Positions 22,846 through 34,215 of a stretch of DNA of 64,000 bases are shown here, in pieces; position 1 is the first letter of the stretch, and each line of letters opens with the position of its first letter. The stretch comes from Calliphora vicina (taxonomy: Eukaryota; Arthropoda; Insecta; Diptera; Calliphoridae). The notes under the pieces were generated by a model that was not told the DNA's origin, made no database searches, and worked only from the letters and a program-made list of their open reading frames with translations. The translations under genes and the position numbers were made by a program. The DNA lies in the NCBI RefSeq assembly GCF_958450345.1, contig NC_088783.1, forward strand, positions 12,465,701 through 12,529,700. Direction: 5' to 3'.

Positions 22846-23730
22846 AAAGTACCCATATACAATTTTGTGAAAATGAGCGAATTCACTTAATTGTGAATAA
22901 ATTCGAAAAGAGTCCATCGATTTTAATGATCGGTATCTCATTTTGTTCCTTTTACACGTGGCTTTGCGATAAAGTAAAAAGTCTAAACAATTTCTGCCGT
23001 TTTCGATTTTTCATGATTTTTTTAAAACAAAAAAATTGCTATTTTCACGTTGAAAATATATTTTTAGCTTCAATTTGTTATTATAACTCCGAAACTACTG
23101 AGCTGATTGAAACGCAATCTATAAGTGAAAATTTGCACATGGCATGGTGAAAATGTCTTCAAAATGCCATCAATTGAAAGAAGAACATTAACTACTCAAT
23201 TTTATGTACATCAAACAATAAAGTACAATTTTGAAAAAATGAGCAAATTCACTTAATTTGAATAAATTCGAAAATAATCGATAGATTGACATATTCGATA
23301 TCTCACTTTGTTCTTATTATATGTGGATTTACGATAAAGCATTAAACCGGAGCAATTTCTTCCGTTTTCAATTTTTCATGAGTTTTTAAAACACAAACAT
23401 TTGCCATTTTCATGTAAAAAATTTATTTTTTTCTTAAATTTCTTATTATAACTTCGGAACTACTAAGCTGATGAAAACACAATATATAAACGGATTAAAG
23501 GCTGTGTAAATTTCAACTTTTCTAAGTTTACTTTAATAATATTGGGCTAACCGTTTTTTAGTTATCATAAATTATGTGGAGAAACTTCTTAGATAAAAAA
23601 TTAAAAAAAAAACTTCTCCATATAATTTTAAATTTGGACCATATTTGTGTTACTGGAATCACAATACATCAAAATTGTGTAGTGCTTTAAAAAGCCTCTG
23701 AAATTTTTTAAATTTTGTTGAACTGTGTTA
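22846..23730 (+). repeat. Family D copy, two subrepeats
   Basis: Uninterrupted 'gagcgaattcacttaattg' at 22874 and a second subrepeat at 23243 (period about 369 bp). Ends 'attttgttgaactgtgt', the decayed family-D terminus. It shows the empty site of the Harbinger-like insertion at 13945-14761. Confidence 0.75.
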
Positions 23731-23739
23731 TCTATCATA

Positions 23740-24479
23740 TGGGCAATTCCACGAGAATCGCTACCACGACTGAAAACACAAAAATCCTTGAAACATTTTT
23801 TCAAGATGATTTGAATAGAAGAAAATAATAAAATGTTACTATGTGAAAGTATTTAGATCATATTACAACATTTTAAAGACAAAAATAATAGTTTAAACTG
23901 ATTATATTTAATTTTTTAATGTTTTAGTCTAAAATTGCGGCGAAAACTAGGCTCCCAATTAGCTTGTAGTATGAAATGAATTTGACTGTGATTATTTTTT
24001 TGCTATTGTCAAATTGTTTATTGAAACCGAATGTATATTTTCTATTTAGAGAATATATATTGATTTATTATAAGAGAAAAATCTGTCACGTACAGTATGT
24101 CGCGTACGATATTAAACTTTATTTATTATAAAATCATCCAAAGATTGTTTTTATTTAAATATGATTGATTGTAAAGGAAAAATATTTCGTTTAGTATAAG
24201 AAATTATAAGAAAAAATACCCCATCTCACTATTCAAATATTTTCGCATATTTCTACTTGCACTTCAATATGAGTTCCGTTTTATGTCACGTACGATATAC
24301 CCTTATTTCGCTCAATATTTTTGACAACAATATTTCGAAAGAACTTTTTATTATTTTAAAATATAGTACCCTCTGAATGGAACATAAATACCACATTATT
24401 TTTCAGATACTCTTATTTTTGCAAAATCTATTCCACTCTATAGGCGTATAAATGTCACGTACGATGATATGGGCCTGCC
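23740..24479 (+). mobile_element. CGTACG-family TIR element, copy 1
   Basis: Begins TGGGCAATTCCACGAG after TA (23738-23739). The interior blocks 'ctaccacgactgaaaacac', 'attgcggcgaaaactag' and 'ttccgttttatgtcacgtac' are shared with 41876-42773 and 43183-43805. Ends near 'gtcacgtacgatgatatggg', where the right terminus is altered. Contains several copies of TGTCACGTACGAT. Noncoding. Confidence 0.8.
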
Positions 24480-26487
24480 TATTTGGTACAAAAGTTATGA
24501 TTTTTGTAACGAAAAAAACTCAAATGGCGCCACTGTGCGTGTTCTTAAAATGTAAAGATAATACTAAAATAGTAACTCCTCGTCTATTGGTGTTCCAAGT
24601 TTTGAAGAAATCAGATCAGTAGTTTAGAAATTAAATGTTATTAAGATTTATTTTTGGATAGGCCCCACTGTGCAATACATAAATTTGTTTAAACTGCGAA
24701 AAGAAAGTTATTTCAATGAAAATTGGCACATACCTCTATGTCCATGTTTTAAATAAGGTGCTAAAAGACACCTAAAACCTTCTATCAGCTATGTAAGATA
24801 TCAAAGAGGTCAAAGGTCACAACTATGTGTTTTTGTATATATCTCGCTTATTTTGCATCTCTATAAGTTTATAATCTACATGGATTGTAGGACAATATAT
24901 CTTTAGCATAAGATTTAGGGAACCTAACAAGATAAGAAAGTTATAATTTGGAAATGAAAAGATTTGAAATAGTTACTTTTGGGAGCTTTGGAAATTGAGC
25001 TTTAAAGCTTTAACGTATTTTTTTCTAAAAACTAAAAGAAACATATAAATAAATACAATTCATTCAGAATTTTATATAATGGAATCCAAAAATTAGTTAC
25101 GTGAAAAGTTTCTATAAACAATTTGTAACTATTGTCATGATTCTTTAAACTTGTTAAAGTTTCCTAATAAAACCAGTTAAAAAAACACCGACGAGAACAA
25201 AAAAAAATATAAAGAAAATATTAAAAAGCAACACAAAAGAAAAATAACAAATCTTTAAGACATTGAAAAAATAATCCCATTCTTTGCTGTTTGAACATTT
25301 CTGACAAATGCAATAAACCAAGAAAACTAAGACCAAGACATATTTTTAAAAGAAAAAAGCTGCAGTAGAAGTAAAGAAAAAAGGCAGAGGCAGAAATAAT
25401 GAAATATGGAAGAATTGTAAGATTGTACAGAAGATTGTTAAGATTTTTATGATTTTTTGGTGGTGTTTGTTAAAAAATGTTGTTGTGGGAATTTTTGCTT
25501 CATTGTTCAGAAAAGGGAAAAAAAGAAAAAAAAAAATACAAAACCACCACATTGATAAGGTCGAAAAATATTACACGCAAGAAAACATGAAAAAAATATG
25601 AAAAAATACTGGGAAATTTTTAGATTGCTCTCTTTTGTTTTTCTTGATGCTCCTGTTACACATTTATACGAAGTTGTGTCTATAATGGTAAAATGAAACT
25701 GAAAATTGTTCTAGCAAATCATAGAGAATAAAATTGAGTAGACAAGGAGATGAAAAAGATGAAGATGAAGAAAAACTAAACGATAAAGAAAACCAAAGTG
25801 TTACCATACGTTTGTCCATGAAAACAACGCGCAGTGCTTTGCCTGCGTCCGTCCACAAACATTTAAAAATTGAAATACCGCTAGACAAGAAAAATTTACG
25901 GAGCAATAAAAAAAAATTTTTTTTTTTTTTTGGAAAATAGACCAAATACTTTACAAAACAAGAAAATCATAATCAAAAAAATAATAAAAATATCTGGAAA
26001 ACATAAAATTATAAGGCAAATTCCAAGAAAAGTTTTTTTTATATTAAAGAAAGTGTATTAAAAAATGAAAATATGTTTGCCAAAAATTCCAGTCATTTGC
26101 TTAATGGTCGTCTACCATTAATTTTAATTATACGTGTAGGTCGTTTTGGTCATATAGATTAACTTCAATAAATAAAACCAAAACGAAAATAAATTACTAC
26201 AGCTAAGAAAATAATAATAATAATAATAAATACGGTAAAATCAAAATAAAAAAAAATTTCCCATAAAAATCAAATAAACATTAAAAACCTCAAACAAAAA
26301 AGTAAAATTATTCGTTAATTTTTAATGTGTGTGAGTGAGAGTGTGTGCCAGTTGGTGAGTTAGTTTGTAAACAATATTTTTGTTATTTTTTTTTGTGCAA
26401 ACAAATTAATAAAAAATTATATACCAAAAAAAGTTTTCTATCTTTTATGTGGTTTAATAAAATTATATAGATACATTTTCATATGTA
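24480..26487. other. Unassigned AT-rich DNA
   Basis: No gene recognised. At 24530-24670, 'ccactgtgcg' and 'cccactgtgcaa' recur, hinting at an unclassified repeat. At 25734-25940 an acidic-then-basic 68-codon plus-strand frame (rich in E, D, K) overlaps a purine-rich stretch and looks like low complexity rather than a gene. A (taa)n run lies at 26210-26230, with 'gtgtgagtgagagtgtgtg' near 26328. Confidence 0.55.
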
Positions 26488-26640
26488 CATTAGGCTGGCA
26501 CTTTATGGATTTTCGATGCTGCCAAGATCGAAAATTGTTTTCCATCATCGCTAAAGTAAATGCTGAAAATTTGAACAAAATCGGATAACGTTTAGAGGTT
26601 GAACATTTGATTTGAAGTTTAGAGTTTTGGGTCAAAGTGG
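26488..26640 (+). repeat. Family E fragment, copy 2
   Basis: Starts 'cattaggctggcactttat' and aligns with 16822-16962. It is better preserved here ('ctgccaagatcgaaaattg', 'gaacaaaatcggataacg'). Confidence 0.5.
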
Positions 26641-26689
26641 AAAATATTTTCCCAAAAATTTTTAAAAATATATTTTTTTAGTTATGTGT

Positions 26690-26775
26690 CGATAATCGAA
26701 TAATAAAAAAAATCGTATTAATTAATTAATCGATTAATCAACGTTTCTGATTATACCCATACTATGATTAATCAA
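26690..26775. repeat. TCGATTAATCGA-motif block
   Basis: Dense 'gataatcgaat', 'aattaatcgattaatcaa' and 'gattaatcaatt' motifs resemble the motif-rich tips at 31755-31905 and 38600-38758. It may be the tip of a hAT-type element. Confidence 0.35.
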
Positions 26776-27995
26776 TTAAATTGAATTTTGAATTTTTTTT
26801 AGTTCAGAAAATTAAAAAAACAAGCTATTTTTGGTTGTGTCTAATTGTGTCTAACTTTAATAATGCCTTAATAAAGCCTCGAAAATATGCTAATTGTTTC
26901 ACCCTCAATTTTATCAAAAGCTTAGAAAGGCAGCACTTTTTAAACCAAAAGAACGTAAAGAACGTAAACTCAAACAAACTCTCCATGTTAGAATCAACGG
27001 AGACCTATACTGTTTTATTTTCTGACGGGAAAAATAAAACTCCTCAAGTGAGTTTTATTTTATGATGGCATATTAAAACTCCCTTTTATAACAGTTTCTT
27101 TCGAACTTTTATTTTTACGTTTAAAATAACTGTTAGATGGATTTTTATTTTTAAAGTTATATAATAACTGTTATAAAATAACTTTTTTGATATATGTATC
27201 TTATAACTGTTGCGGTTTTCAACAGCTTTTTTGTTATTATTTTTGAAGTTCGTTTGTGTTAATGAAATAGTTTTTGTATCTTTTGATTAAAAGTTAAAAA
27301 AACCTAAGTCTACTGTCATACAAAATCTTACTCTAAAAATGTAATGGTGTTCAAAATCGTCCTTAAAAGTTATAACAAAATTGTATTACAATTAAATTGG
27401 AAAATTCAAATAATTCTCAAATTATTTATTTAAATATTTCTGCTTTTTATTCCATAATTTATGCAAAAATTTATTTTGTTCATTTTCAAAACAAAATTAT
27501 ATTTTTTTTTTTTTAATTTTAATTTCCACCCCCAAAAACTTAATGTCAATTAAAAAATTAAAAAAAATATATTTTTCATTTGTGCCAAATATACAGTTTG
27601 TCTTACATATATAAATGTGTTCTAAACATAAAAAGACATAAAAGCTCAGTAAAAAATAACAAAAACTAAAATTTGCATAATTAAAACTATAAATTTTTAC
27701 AGAAACATCAAAACAACTCAATTTCTTGCGCTCAACACATAATTGGACAAAGTAAAATATGTGGCTATTCCAAAGTCTGCGATCAATATTTATTTATAGG
27801 TATCGAAAATAACTTTGTTGTCTAGAATGGCCTGTAATTAACTAAGTTTGGCAAACTTCATGCTCTTTTTGGCATAGTTTCATGCTCTTTTAGCTGAACT
27901 AACGTGTTAAATTTTTTTGATACACTCTCCTAGCTAATTCCACCGAAAGATACTCAGTTACATTAAAGTCTGGGCCCTGTGTCGGTGTCGGAAAA
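26776..27995. other. Unassigned AT-rich DNA
   Basis: No gene recognised. Near 27020-27180 several short palindromic stretches ('aaaataaaactcc' / 'gagttttatttt', 'taactgttataaaataact') suggest decayed inverted repeats, but no boundaries could be set. Confidence 0.5.
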
Positions 27996-28003
27996 CCCAA
28001 AGC

Positions 28004-28241
28004 CATAGACAACAACTAGATAGGTAACCATTCCCATGACAGCCGGTTCTATGCACCGGAATGACCCGAGTTCACTCGGCCAAGGGCTGTAAACTCAGCA
28101 ATCACTGCTGCTATAACAACAACAACTAGATAGGTAACTGAGAGCCAAAAACCTAAGTCTGTTGTCAGAAACCTAATTCATGAGAATGTATAGCACGTAT
28201 TTTGTTTTTGTATCACTTCCGTTCTATGCGTTTATTCTATG
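28004..28241 (-). mobile_element. 8-bp-TSD MITE family, copy 1 (split by a LINE tail)
   Basis: Bounded by a perfect 8-bp duplication CCCAAAGC (27996-28003 and 28242-28249). After removing the 110-bp insertion plus duplication at 28029-28138, the interior 'aaaaacctaagtctgttgtc', 'gagaatgta', 'ttccgttctatgcg' matches, in inverse orientation, the copies at 47317-47504 and 47516-47704. The left tip is diverged (catagacaacaac). Confidence 0.75.
28029..28120 (+). mobile_element. 5'-truncated non-LTR retrotransposon (or SINE) tail, 92 bp
   Basis: The insertion is flanked by an 18-bp perfect target duplication AACAACTAGATAGGTAAC (28011-28028 and 28121-28138) and ends in a (caa)-type tail 'gctataacaac'. 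It is GC-rich relative to its surroundings ('gaatgacccgagttcactcg', 'caagggctgtaaactcagc'). Long variable duplication, simple tail and severe 5' truncation are hallmarks of target-primed reverse transcription. The exact LINE clade cannot be set from 92 bp. Confidence 0.75.
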
Positions 28242-28249
28242 CCCAAAGC

Positions 28250-29075
28250 TTTGCAACAACTGTTATGTGCTTGGGATCATTGTCTTGATAAAAGGGAAAG
28301 TTGTTAGCTATACTCACTTTTTCGCACTTTGCCTTGAATTTTGTTTCAAAATAGACAAATTTGTTAATTTTGTCTTCAATAAAATGTAAATTGCAACCGT
28401 TTTAATGTTAATTCTCTCAAAATTGTTTAATTCAGAGAGAAATGTTGTTGTTGTTGTTGAAAAAAATAGAGATTTCCCTTCTTGTTGTTCTTTAAACGAA
28501 ATTTCAGAAAATTAACAAAATTGTTTATGAACAGTAAATAAGAACTGAAAGCACAAACTTTAATAGGTACTATTACGACGGAATTCGATTTTTGTTCATG
28601 AAATTTTATGATTTTTTTGGTATCAATTTGTAACGGGTTACCGATATCGAAACATGTTTATATTCTATATTTAAGTATATATGGGTAAATAAAATACAAA
28701 AAATATGTTTAATTGAAGATATTTTCAACATTTCATTTTTAAAATTCTTTAATATTACTACTTTAACCTAAAACTCGTGTTAGCATTTAGCTTTTGATAA
28801 AGGAGAACGATTTTAAAACTTGGTAGTCAGTCTAGAACTCTCTTTCTCCATCGACAATTGCACTAGTTAAAATGTCGACAACTTTCTTGTAAGCGTGAGT
28901 AGAAATACGTTAGACACAACAGTTCTAGTGTATTTCTGGTGACATTGTCAGCGAAGGCGTCAATAGTTTTTTTTTTAATATATACTAGTTGACCGCCCCG
29001 GTAGCATTTACTAATGTTAGTTCTTCTAGTTTCTCCAACCCACATACACCTGACTGTTCTTATTTATTTGCAAAT
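28250..29075. other. Unassigned DNA
   Basis: No gene recognised. A (ttg)n run lies near 28445-28460. 'atatactagttgaccgccccg' at 28978-28998 resembles the start of the retroelement-tail repeats found at 29290 and 63.7 kb. Confidence 0.5.
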
Positions 29076-29079
29076 AAAA

Positions 29080-29290
29080 TATCTAAATTTGTACTGCATA
29101 CTTTAGGGAGATTTTTAATTACAGTTGACTGTAATTAATTCCGAGTTTTACCCGGAATTTTTAAATTTTTTTTCTTTACAAACCATCTTCTGAAAATTTC
29201 GAATCGAATAGAAAAAAAATCAGCAAAATCGCTCCATCCGTTCTCACGTGATGCCATTACATACATGGACCATTTTTATTTATATAGACT
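29080..29290 (+). repeat. Retroelement-tail-like repeat, copy 1
   Basis: Contains 'aaaatcgctccatccgttct', a degenerate form of the 'aaaatcggttcagccgtt' phrase common near the 3' ends of insect RTE-like LINEs, and ends 'tttatttatatagac'. The family is assigned by general resemblance. Confidence 0.4.
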
Positions 29291-29545
29291 AGCTGTCTCG
29301 GCAAACGTTGTTCCGCCATAGCTCACACAAAATTTGAAGACTCAATCTATAATAGTACTCCACATATGCAATAATAAATGTTTACTTTGTATGGTAGGTA
29401 CCACGCCCATTGTACCTATATAGGTCAATTGTGAATCTAAACCATCTAGGGACACACACAAAAAATTTAATCGAAATCGGCCCAGCCGTTAAGGAGGAGT
29501 TCAGTTACTAACACACGTACAGAAGAATTCTATATATAAAGAAGA
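29291..29545 (+). repeat. Retroelement-tail-like repeat, copy 2
   Basis: Starts 'agctgtctcggcaaacgttg', contains 'ccacgcccattgtac' and 'atcgaaatcggcccagccgt', and ends 'attctatatataaagaagat'. These phrases recur in insect noncoding repeats derived from RTE-type LINEs. It directly follows copy 1. Confidence 0.5.
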
Positions 29546-29840
29546 TAGGTATAGAAAATAACTATCTAGTCAGTAGTGCTACTGGTCTACTGGTGAATTT
29601 TTCAATGACAAGCTAATGTTCAATGTCAATAGAAGATTACATTGGCTGCAGTACATCTGGTCAGCAGTTTTATATAATTTGTGTTGCTATAATTCTCATA
29701 CAGTTTATTTTATACTTGTTGACATCCCATGTAACCTATCGTGAAATCAATTGTCACTTAAGTGTCTCTATGTAACCTAGAGTGTAGTCCCTTTAAACGT
29801 TTATTTTGTACTACACTTTAGAATGTAGTTTTTTTACTCA
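29546..29840. other. Unassigned DNA
   Basis: No gene recognised; nothing repetitive stands out beyond 'gtagtgctactggtctactgg'. Confidence 0.5.
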
Positions 29841-30245
29841 CCAGAAGAGATCTCGTTTCTGAATTGTTTTCGTTTCAGTTGCGTTGCGGCATAAAACAGA
29901 AACGAAATTATTTTTTAATTTTGGATGTCGCACATTAAATAGGATTTCATTATTTTTGACAAAATCTATTATTTTTTCCTCTTCCAATAAAGAAAATTTA
30001 TTTTTTTTATTCATTTTGATTTTCTTTGAATTTGAAATAAAAAAATAATTAAAATAATTTCGTTCCTACAGCACCGAAAACAACCTACTTGAAGTTGTTT
30101 TCGTTCCGGCCCCAAATCACAGATTTTTCGTTACTGATCGGTGCCGTTCCCAATTATCGTTGCCGATTTATGAAACGAACTTTTTTTCGTTGCAAATGTA
30201 TGGAATTTCATTTTCGGTGCCGATTACGGTGTATGCGGAAACTTA
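29841..30245. repeat. Motif-rich block (TTTTCGTT / GGTGCCG)
   Basis: The octamers 'ttttcgtt' and 'aaacgaaa' recur at 29868, 29902, 30098, 30127 and 30188, and 'cggtgccg' at 30140 and 30215. They are spread around both ends of a 400-bp stretch, resembling the subterminal motif clusters of hAT-type elements. No transposase or target duplication was located. Confidence 0.35.
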
Positions 30246-30719
30246 CCTTAAGTAGTGAAGATAAAAGGATGATATTTTGGTATATTCAATATTTGGATAT
30301 TTTTTTGAAATAAAAATTATTGGAAATCTAAACAGATATTCAAGGATAAAAATTTGAAAGAACATTTTTGATATCTGTTGATCCTTACAGGATAAAATAA
30401 ATATAATACGAAATATTTTACAACTCTTCTTGATCATTTGACACCAAATTTTGCATAGTAGAATGATCAGAAATATTTAAAAAATGTACTCCTCTGGAAA
30501 TTTGAAGTCCTTTTAAAAGAAAACACGATCACGAAATGAAAAAGTTTTTCCGTACCTTCGATTTAAATTTTGCGATTTTCGAGAAAAACTAATTTTTTGA
30601 CCATATTTTGGCGAATGAGCCCAATTTCCTTACTGTTATTAATTTTAAGTAAAATCTGCTCTTTTTAAGTTGACAGTTATTTAAACATTAGTGGGAGTTT
30701 AAGTTTTTCTCTAACCTGC
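30246..30719. other. Unassigned AT-rich DNA
   Basis: No gene or element seen. Confidence 0.5.
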
Positions 30720-31499
30720 CACATTTTATAGTACCCCTACCTACAGTGCAGTGTGTGAGAGTGTATTTGTATTCTTTGCTCATACTCTTTTCAATTCAAT
30801 TCATTTTCGGTTTATTCGGTTTAAATGCTGATAACGCATTTCGTTAAAATAAAACTCTGTGCGACTGACTGTGTTGGTTGGTATCCATCCACAAGCGTGG
30901 TGAGTGAGTGAGTAAATGTGTAAATATTTTTTTTTATTTTTATTTTTTTATATACCAAGATTTTGTTTATCTTCAGAATGCAGGCAAAAATTTAAGAAAA
31001 AGTTATGTGTTTTTCTGTAACTGGCAGTTCTTTTTGGGAAAAACTATATTTTCTAATGTTTGTATGTGTGTATTTATATGTATGAATGTTAGTGCGTGTG
31101 TATTTTTTTTCGAACAAAAAATAAATGAAAAAAAATTAAAAAAGTTTTAAATTATAGTTTGAAAAAGTAAAAGAAGAACGTAGAAGAAAAAGCAGCAGCG
31201 CTATCGCCAGCACAAGCAGCTCTGCTGAAAATTAAAAGTGCACTACTAATCAGAAATTCTCTAACAAAACCAAAATAAAGCACAAGCAGCAACAGCAGCA
31301 ACAACAAAATATACAAACAACCAAACTGAAATTATCATCTTTAACTAACAACCCAAAAGTATAAAAAAAGAAAACTTAAGCAAAAAAAAAAAGAAGAAAA
31401 ATAATAATAAAAAAGTTCAAATTCGACAATTCAACAAAAAAATTCTCTACTTATTCTATGCACACTTGTTTGGATTCGGTTTTATATTTTTACCAGCAC
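30720..31499 (+). other. Possible 5' UTR exon ending at a GTAAGT splice donor
   Basis: This is the least transposon-like part of the window. It runs from a promoter-like stretch ('ctctgtgcgactgactgtg' near 30855) through a purine-rich leader with repeated 'agcagc' and 'caacagcagc' (31180-31305) to 'ttaccagcac' followed by GTAAGT at 31500. Fly regulatory genes often have long noncoding first exons with CAG/CAA runs ending at such donors. No acceptor, start codon or protein is assigned, and the coding exons would lie outside. An alternative donor GTGAGT occurs at 30900. Purely inferential. Confidence 0.3.
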
Positions 31500-31505
31500 G
31501 TAAGT
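31500..31505 (+). promoter_or_regulatory. Candidate 5' splice site GTAAGT
   Basis: Consensus-perfect intron start after 'ccagcac'. Such hexamers also arise by chance, so only the leader-like context raises its standing. Confidence 0.3.
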
Positions 31506-31754
31506 TGTGAATAAATACTTGGTATAATTTTAATTTGATTATCTAAACCTAACTATGATTGCTTAATATACATATGTAAGGATATATGTATATTATATAT
31601 TTCATGCTTACAGTGTATTTAATATAAATTTAGAAATACATACGAATTCATTTCCATATATGTATATTTGAATGTAGGTATTAATTAATTAATTACTTGT
31701 ATTTCATGAATTTGTTTGTTTAAATAGAAAGACATCATCATCAATTTTAATTAG

Positions 31755-31905
31755 GGTTGTTTCGTTTACAAATTAATCGAATAATCGAATAAAACATATA
31801 TTTTTAATTCGAATGATTAACATTTTTCAATTTAGAATACAAAAATTGTTATTTTATTAATTGTCGATTAATCGAATAGTCGAATAAATTTATTTTCAAG
31901 TAAAA
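31755..31905. repeat. TCGAATAATCGA-motif block (hAT-like tip)
   Basis: Begins 'tagggttgtttcg' and carries 'attaatcgaataatcgaata' and 'tcgattaatcgaatagtcg'. This matches the style of the motif-rich block at 38600-38758 that borders a hAT-like transposase relic. Confidence 0.4.
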
Positions 31906-31978
31906 ATTTTAAAAATTTAATTTAAATTAATAAAAATTTGGATAAATATCAATGAAACAAGACCAATCTATATATAAA

Positions 31979-32867
31979 AACAAGTAAGAAAGTATGGTAG
32001 GTCTTGACCGACCATATAATACCCTACACTAAGTAAAAGAGCAAAAACATTTTTCTTTTAAAATTTCAATAATTTATATTTTTGAGTGATTTTCGGAAGT
32101 GGGCCTTATATGGGGCTATGACCAATTATGGACCAATCACTATGAAATTAGGTCGTGTGATTTATGTCTATACGAAAGTTAGTTATGTTGAATTTTATGT
32201 CCATACCAAGATTTTTAAGAGACTTATGCACGTTAAAGAGATTTTCGGAAGCGGGCTATATGGGAGCTATGACCAATTATGCACCGATCACCATGAAATT
32301 AGGTCGTGTGATTTATGTCTATATGAAAGCTTACTATGTTGAATTTTGTGAGTATACCAACATTTTCAAAGGATTTATGCACGTTAAAGTGATTTTCGGA
32401 AGCGGGTCTATATGGGAGCTATTACTAATTATGGACCGATCGTAACAAAATTTGGTGACATGAATTTTGTATATATAAAACTTATTTGGAGCGCAATTTG
32501 TAGAGATACATTTATAAACATTTATGACCGATAAAGTCCAATTTCGGAAGGACATTTGTATGGGGGCTAGGTGAAATAATGGATTGATTTCAGCCAGTTT
32601 CAATAGGCTTGGTCCTTGGGCCGAAAAAATTAAATGCACCAAATTTTATCGAAATATCTTCAAAATTGCGACCTGTACTCTGCGCACAAAGTTTATATTG
32701 ACAGCCAGCCGACCAGACGGACGGACGGACATCGTTTAATGGACTCAGAAAGTGATTCTAAGTCGATCGGTATACTTTAAGGTGAGTGTTAGACTAATAT
32801 TTTTGGGCGTTATAACCATCTGCACAAACGCATTATACCCTCCCCACTATGGTGGTGTAGGGTATAA
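31979..32867 (+). mobile_element. Family A INE-like element, copy 2 (three internal units)
   Basis: Starts 'acaagtaagaaagtatgg' and ends with the 'accctccccac...gtagggta' hairpin. The central 'gattttcggaag' unit occurs three times here (32086, 32242 and 32391; spacing about 150-156 bp), against two in the other copies, which shows unit-number change within the element. The short open frame covering 'MTNY..ITMKLGRVIYVY' arises from the repeat unit and is not taken as a gene. Confidence 0.8.
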
Positions 32868-33005
32868 ATAGGTAAAAAATCGAGGATTTCCTGTTTTTTT
32901 TTCTTTATATCTCAGCCTTTTGTGAGCAGGTTATCTCGATTTTAACTAGCAATCGATCTGGGTCTATAGCGGATATATTGATATATGAATCATGTATGAA
33001 AGTTG
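32868..33005 (+). repeat. Family C fragment downstream of family A copy 2
   Basis: 'aaaaaatcgaggatttcctg', 'atatctcagccttttgtgag' and 'gcggatatattgatatatga' continue the family-C order, so copy 2 of family A appears to be inserted within a family-C element. Confidence 0.55.
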
Positions 33006-33274
33006 ATTTCAACATACTTTTTAATAAACTAATGTTTTTCTATTGGGTACATGACTTAAAACTGTGGGATTTTTCCAAATTGTTAGCTTTTATTTTGAAA
33101 CATTTGTACCAGACAAATTTATTCATTGGACATATGGACACCGAGCCAAAAGAACTGCTCATCTTATGAGTCCAATAAAGAATCAAGCCAATATCGGATA
33201 CTCTGTATACGAGAGAGAGCGTTATGCTTTGATCCAAACAAATAGTAGACGGACGGAGCCAGGACTGAACCATA

Positions 33275-33840
33275 AAGTATTGTTATGATGGAATATTCTG
33301 TGAGTTTTTCTGCCAAAGATCGGCTTCAAACGAATCAGTTGAGTTCGGTACAGGTTCCCTGTGATGGTCTGATCAAATTTCAGCAGCTCATAATAGATAG
33401 GACACTTTTGCTACCATTAAATATAGATAATTACCTTAACAGCATGGATATTTGGCTTTGTTGCCTATTCAGCTAGTTGGCCGGGAGTCACATACGATCT
33501 CTTATGCTTTGGATAATCGTAATGGATCCATTTTTCATCGCAAGTAATATTTTGGTGCAAAACTGATCAAACAACATTTCGGACATGCAAAATAGTCTTT
33601 CAAGGTATCTCAGCTTTAATTCATATGGTACCAAATGTTTGAAATGAAATTGCTGTTTGAGTAGATCCCAATAATTTGGCAAGCTCTTCATGCAATTCAT
33701 GCTTCCAATTCTTGGTCTTCAAACTTTTTTGACTGGACTGGGCGAACTTTGTCTGCCATGTTAAAATTAACAAATCTGTACCGCTCAAACCATCTTTCGC
33801 ACGTTGAAACCGATAAAACACATTTGCCATAAGCCATACA
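33275..33840 (-). pseudogene. Mariner transposase pseudogene
   Basis: Read on the minus strand in shifting frames, the order is that of a mariner-subfamily transposase. First an HTH-side block (ERWFERYRFVNF, about 33790), then ELAKLLGSTQTAIS (33680), then LVPYELKLRYLE (33635; family hallmark W-V-P-H-E-L with W changed to L). Next come a CDEKWIHYDYPK block around the second catalytic aspartate (33530), a stop in GQLAE (33475), and YYELLKFDQTITGNLYRTQL (33380). Frameshifts and the stop make it inactive. The 5' end borders a family-C fragment at 33838. Intact members are about 345-350 residues; the distal catalytic block is missing or unrecognisable. Confidence 0.85.
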
Positions 33841-34215
33841 AACTTTAAATATTTTTGTGTAAACTAAATTTAAAAAAAAAATCTTCAAAAATTTTTAAAA
33901 TTTTTGTCCAATTTTTTTCTTTTTAATTTATTAGTAAAAAAGAATTTATGACAAAAAAATTTTTTTTGGTAAAGAAAAATTCCGGTTAAAAATTATTTCT
34001 CCCGATTTTGACCCATTGAAGGTCCAAGTTACTACGGCCTTATATGCAGCGCTACAATGGATTTTGAAATATTTATCATTAGATATCCATATTGTCTATA
34101 TTAATGGCTTAGTAATCCAGATATACATTGATCAAAAATAGGCCAAAAATCGAGGTTTTTTTCCTTATATCTCAGCCATTTGTGGAGCGATTTCAATATA
34201 AAGAAAATACAGTTT
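33838..34215 (+). repeat. Family C (INE-like) internal fragment
   Basis: Starts 'aaactttaaatatttttgtg' and runs through 'cccgattttgacccattgaa', 'atatccatattgtctatatt', 'taatccagatatac' and 'atctcagccatttgtggagc'. It is immediately joined to the mariner relic. Confidence 0.7.

Noticed and set aside
25734..25940. Charged 68-codon protein (rich in E, D, K)
   Set aside because: Purine-rich strand effect; no homolog recognised, and it ends in a poly-F run from a T tract.
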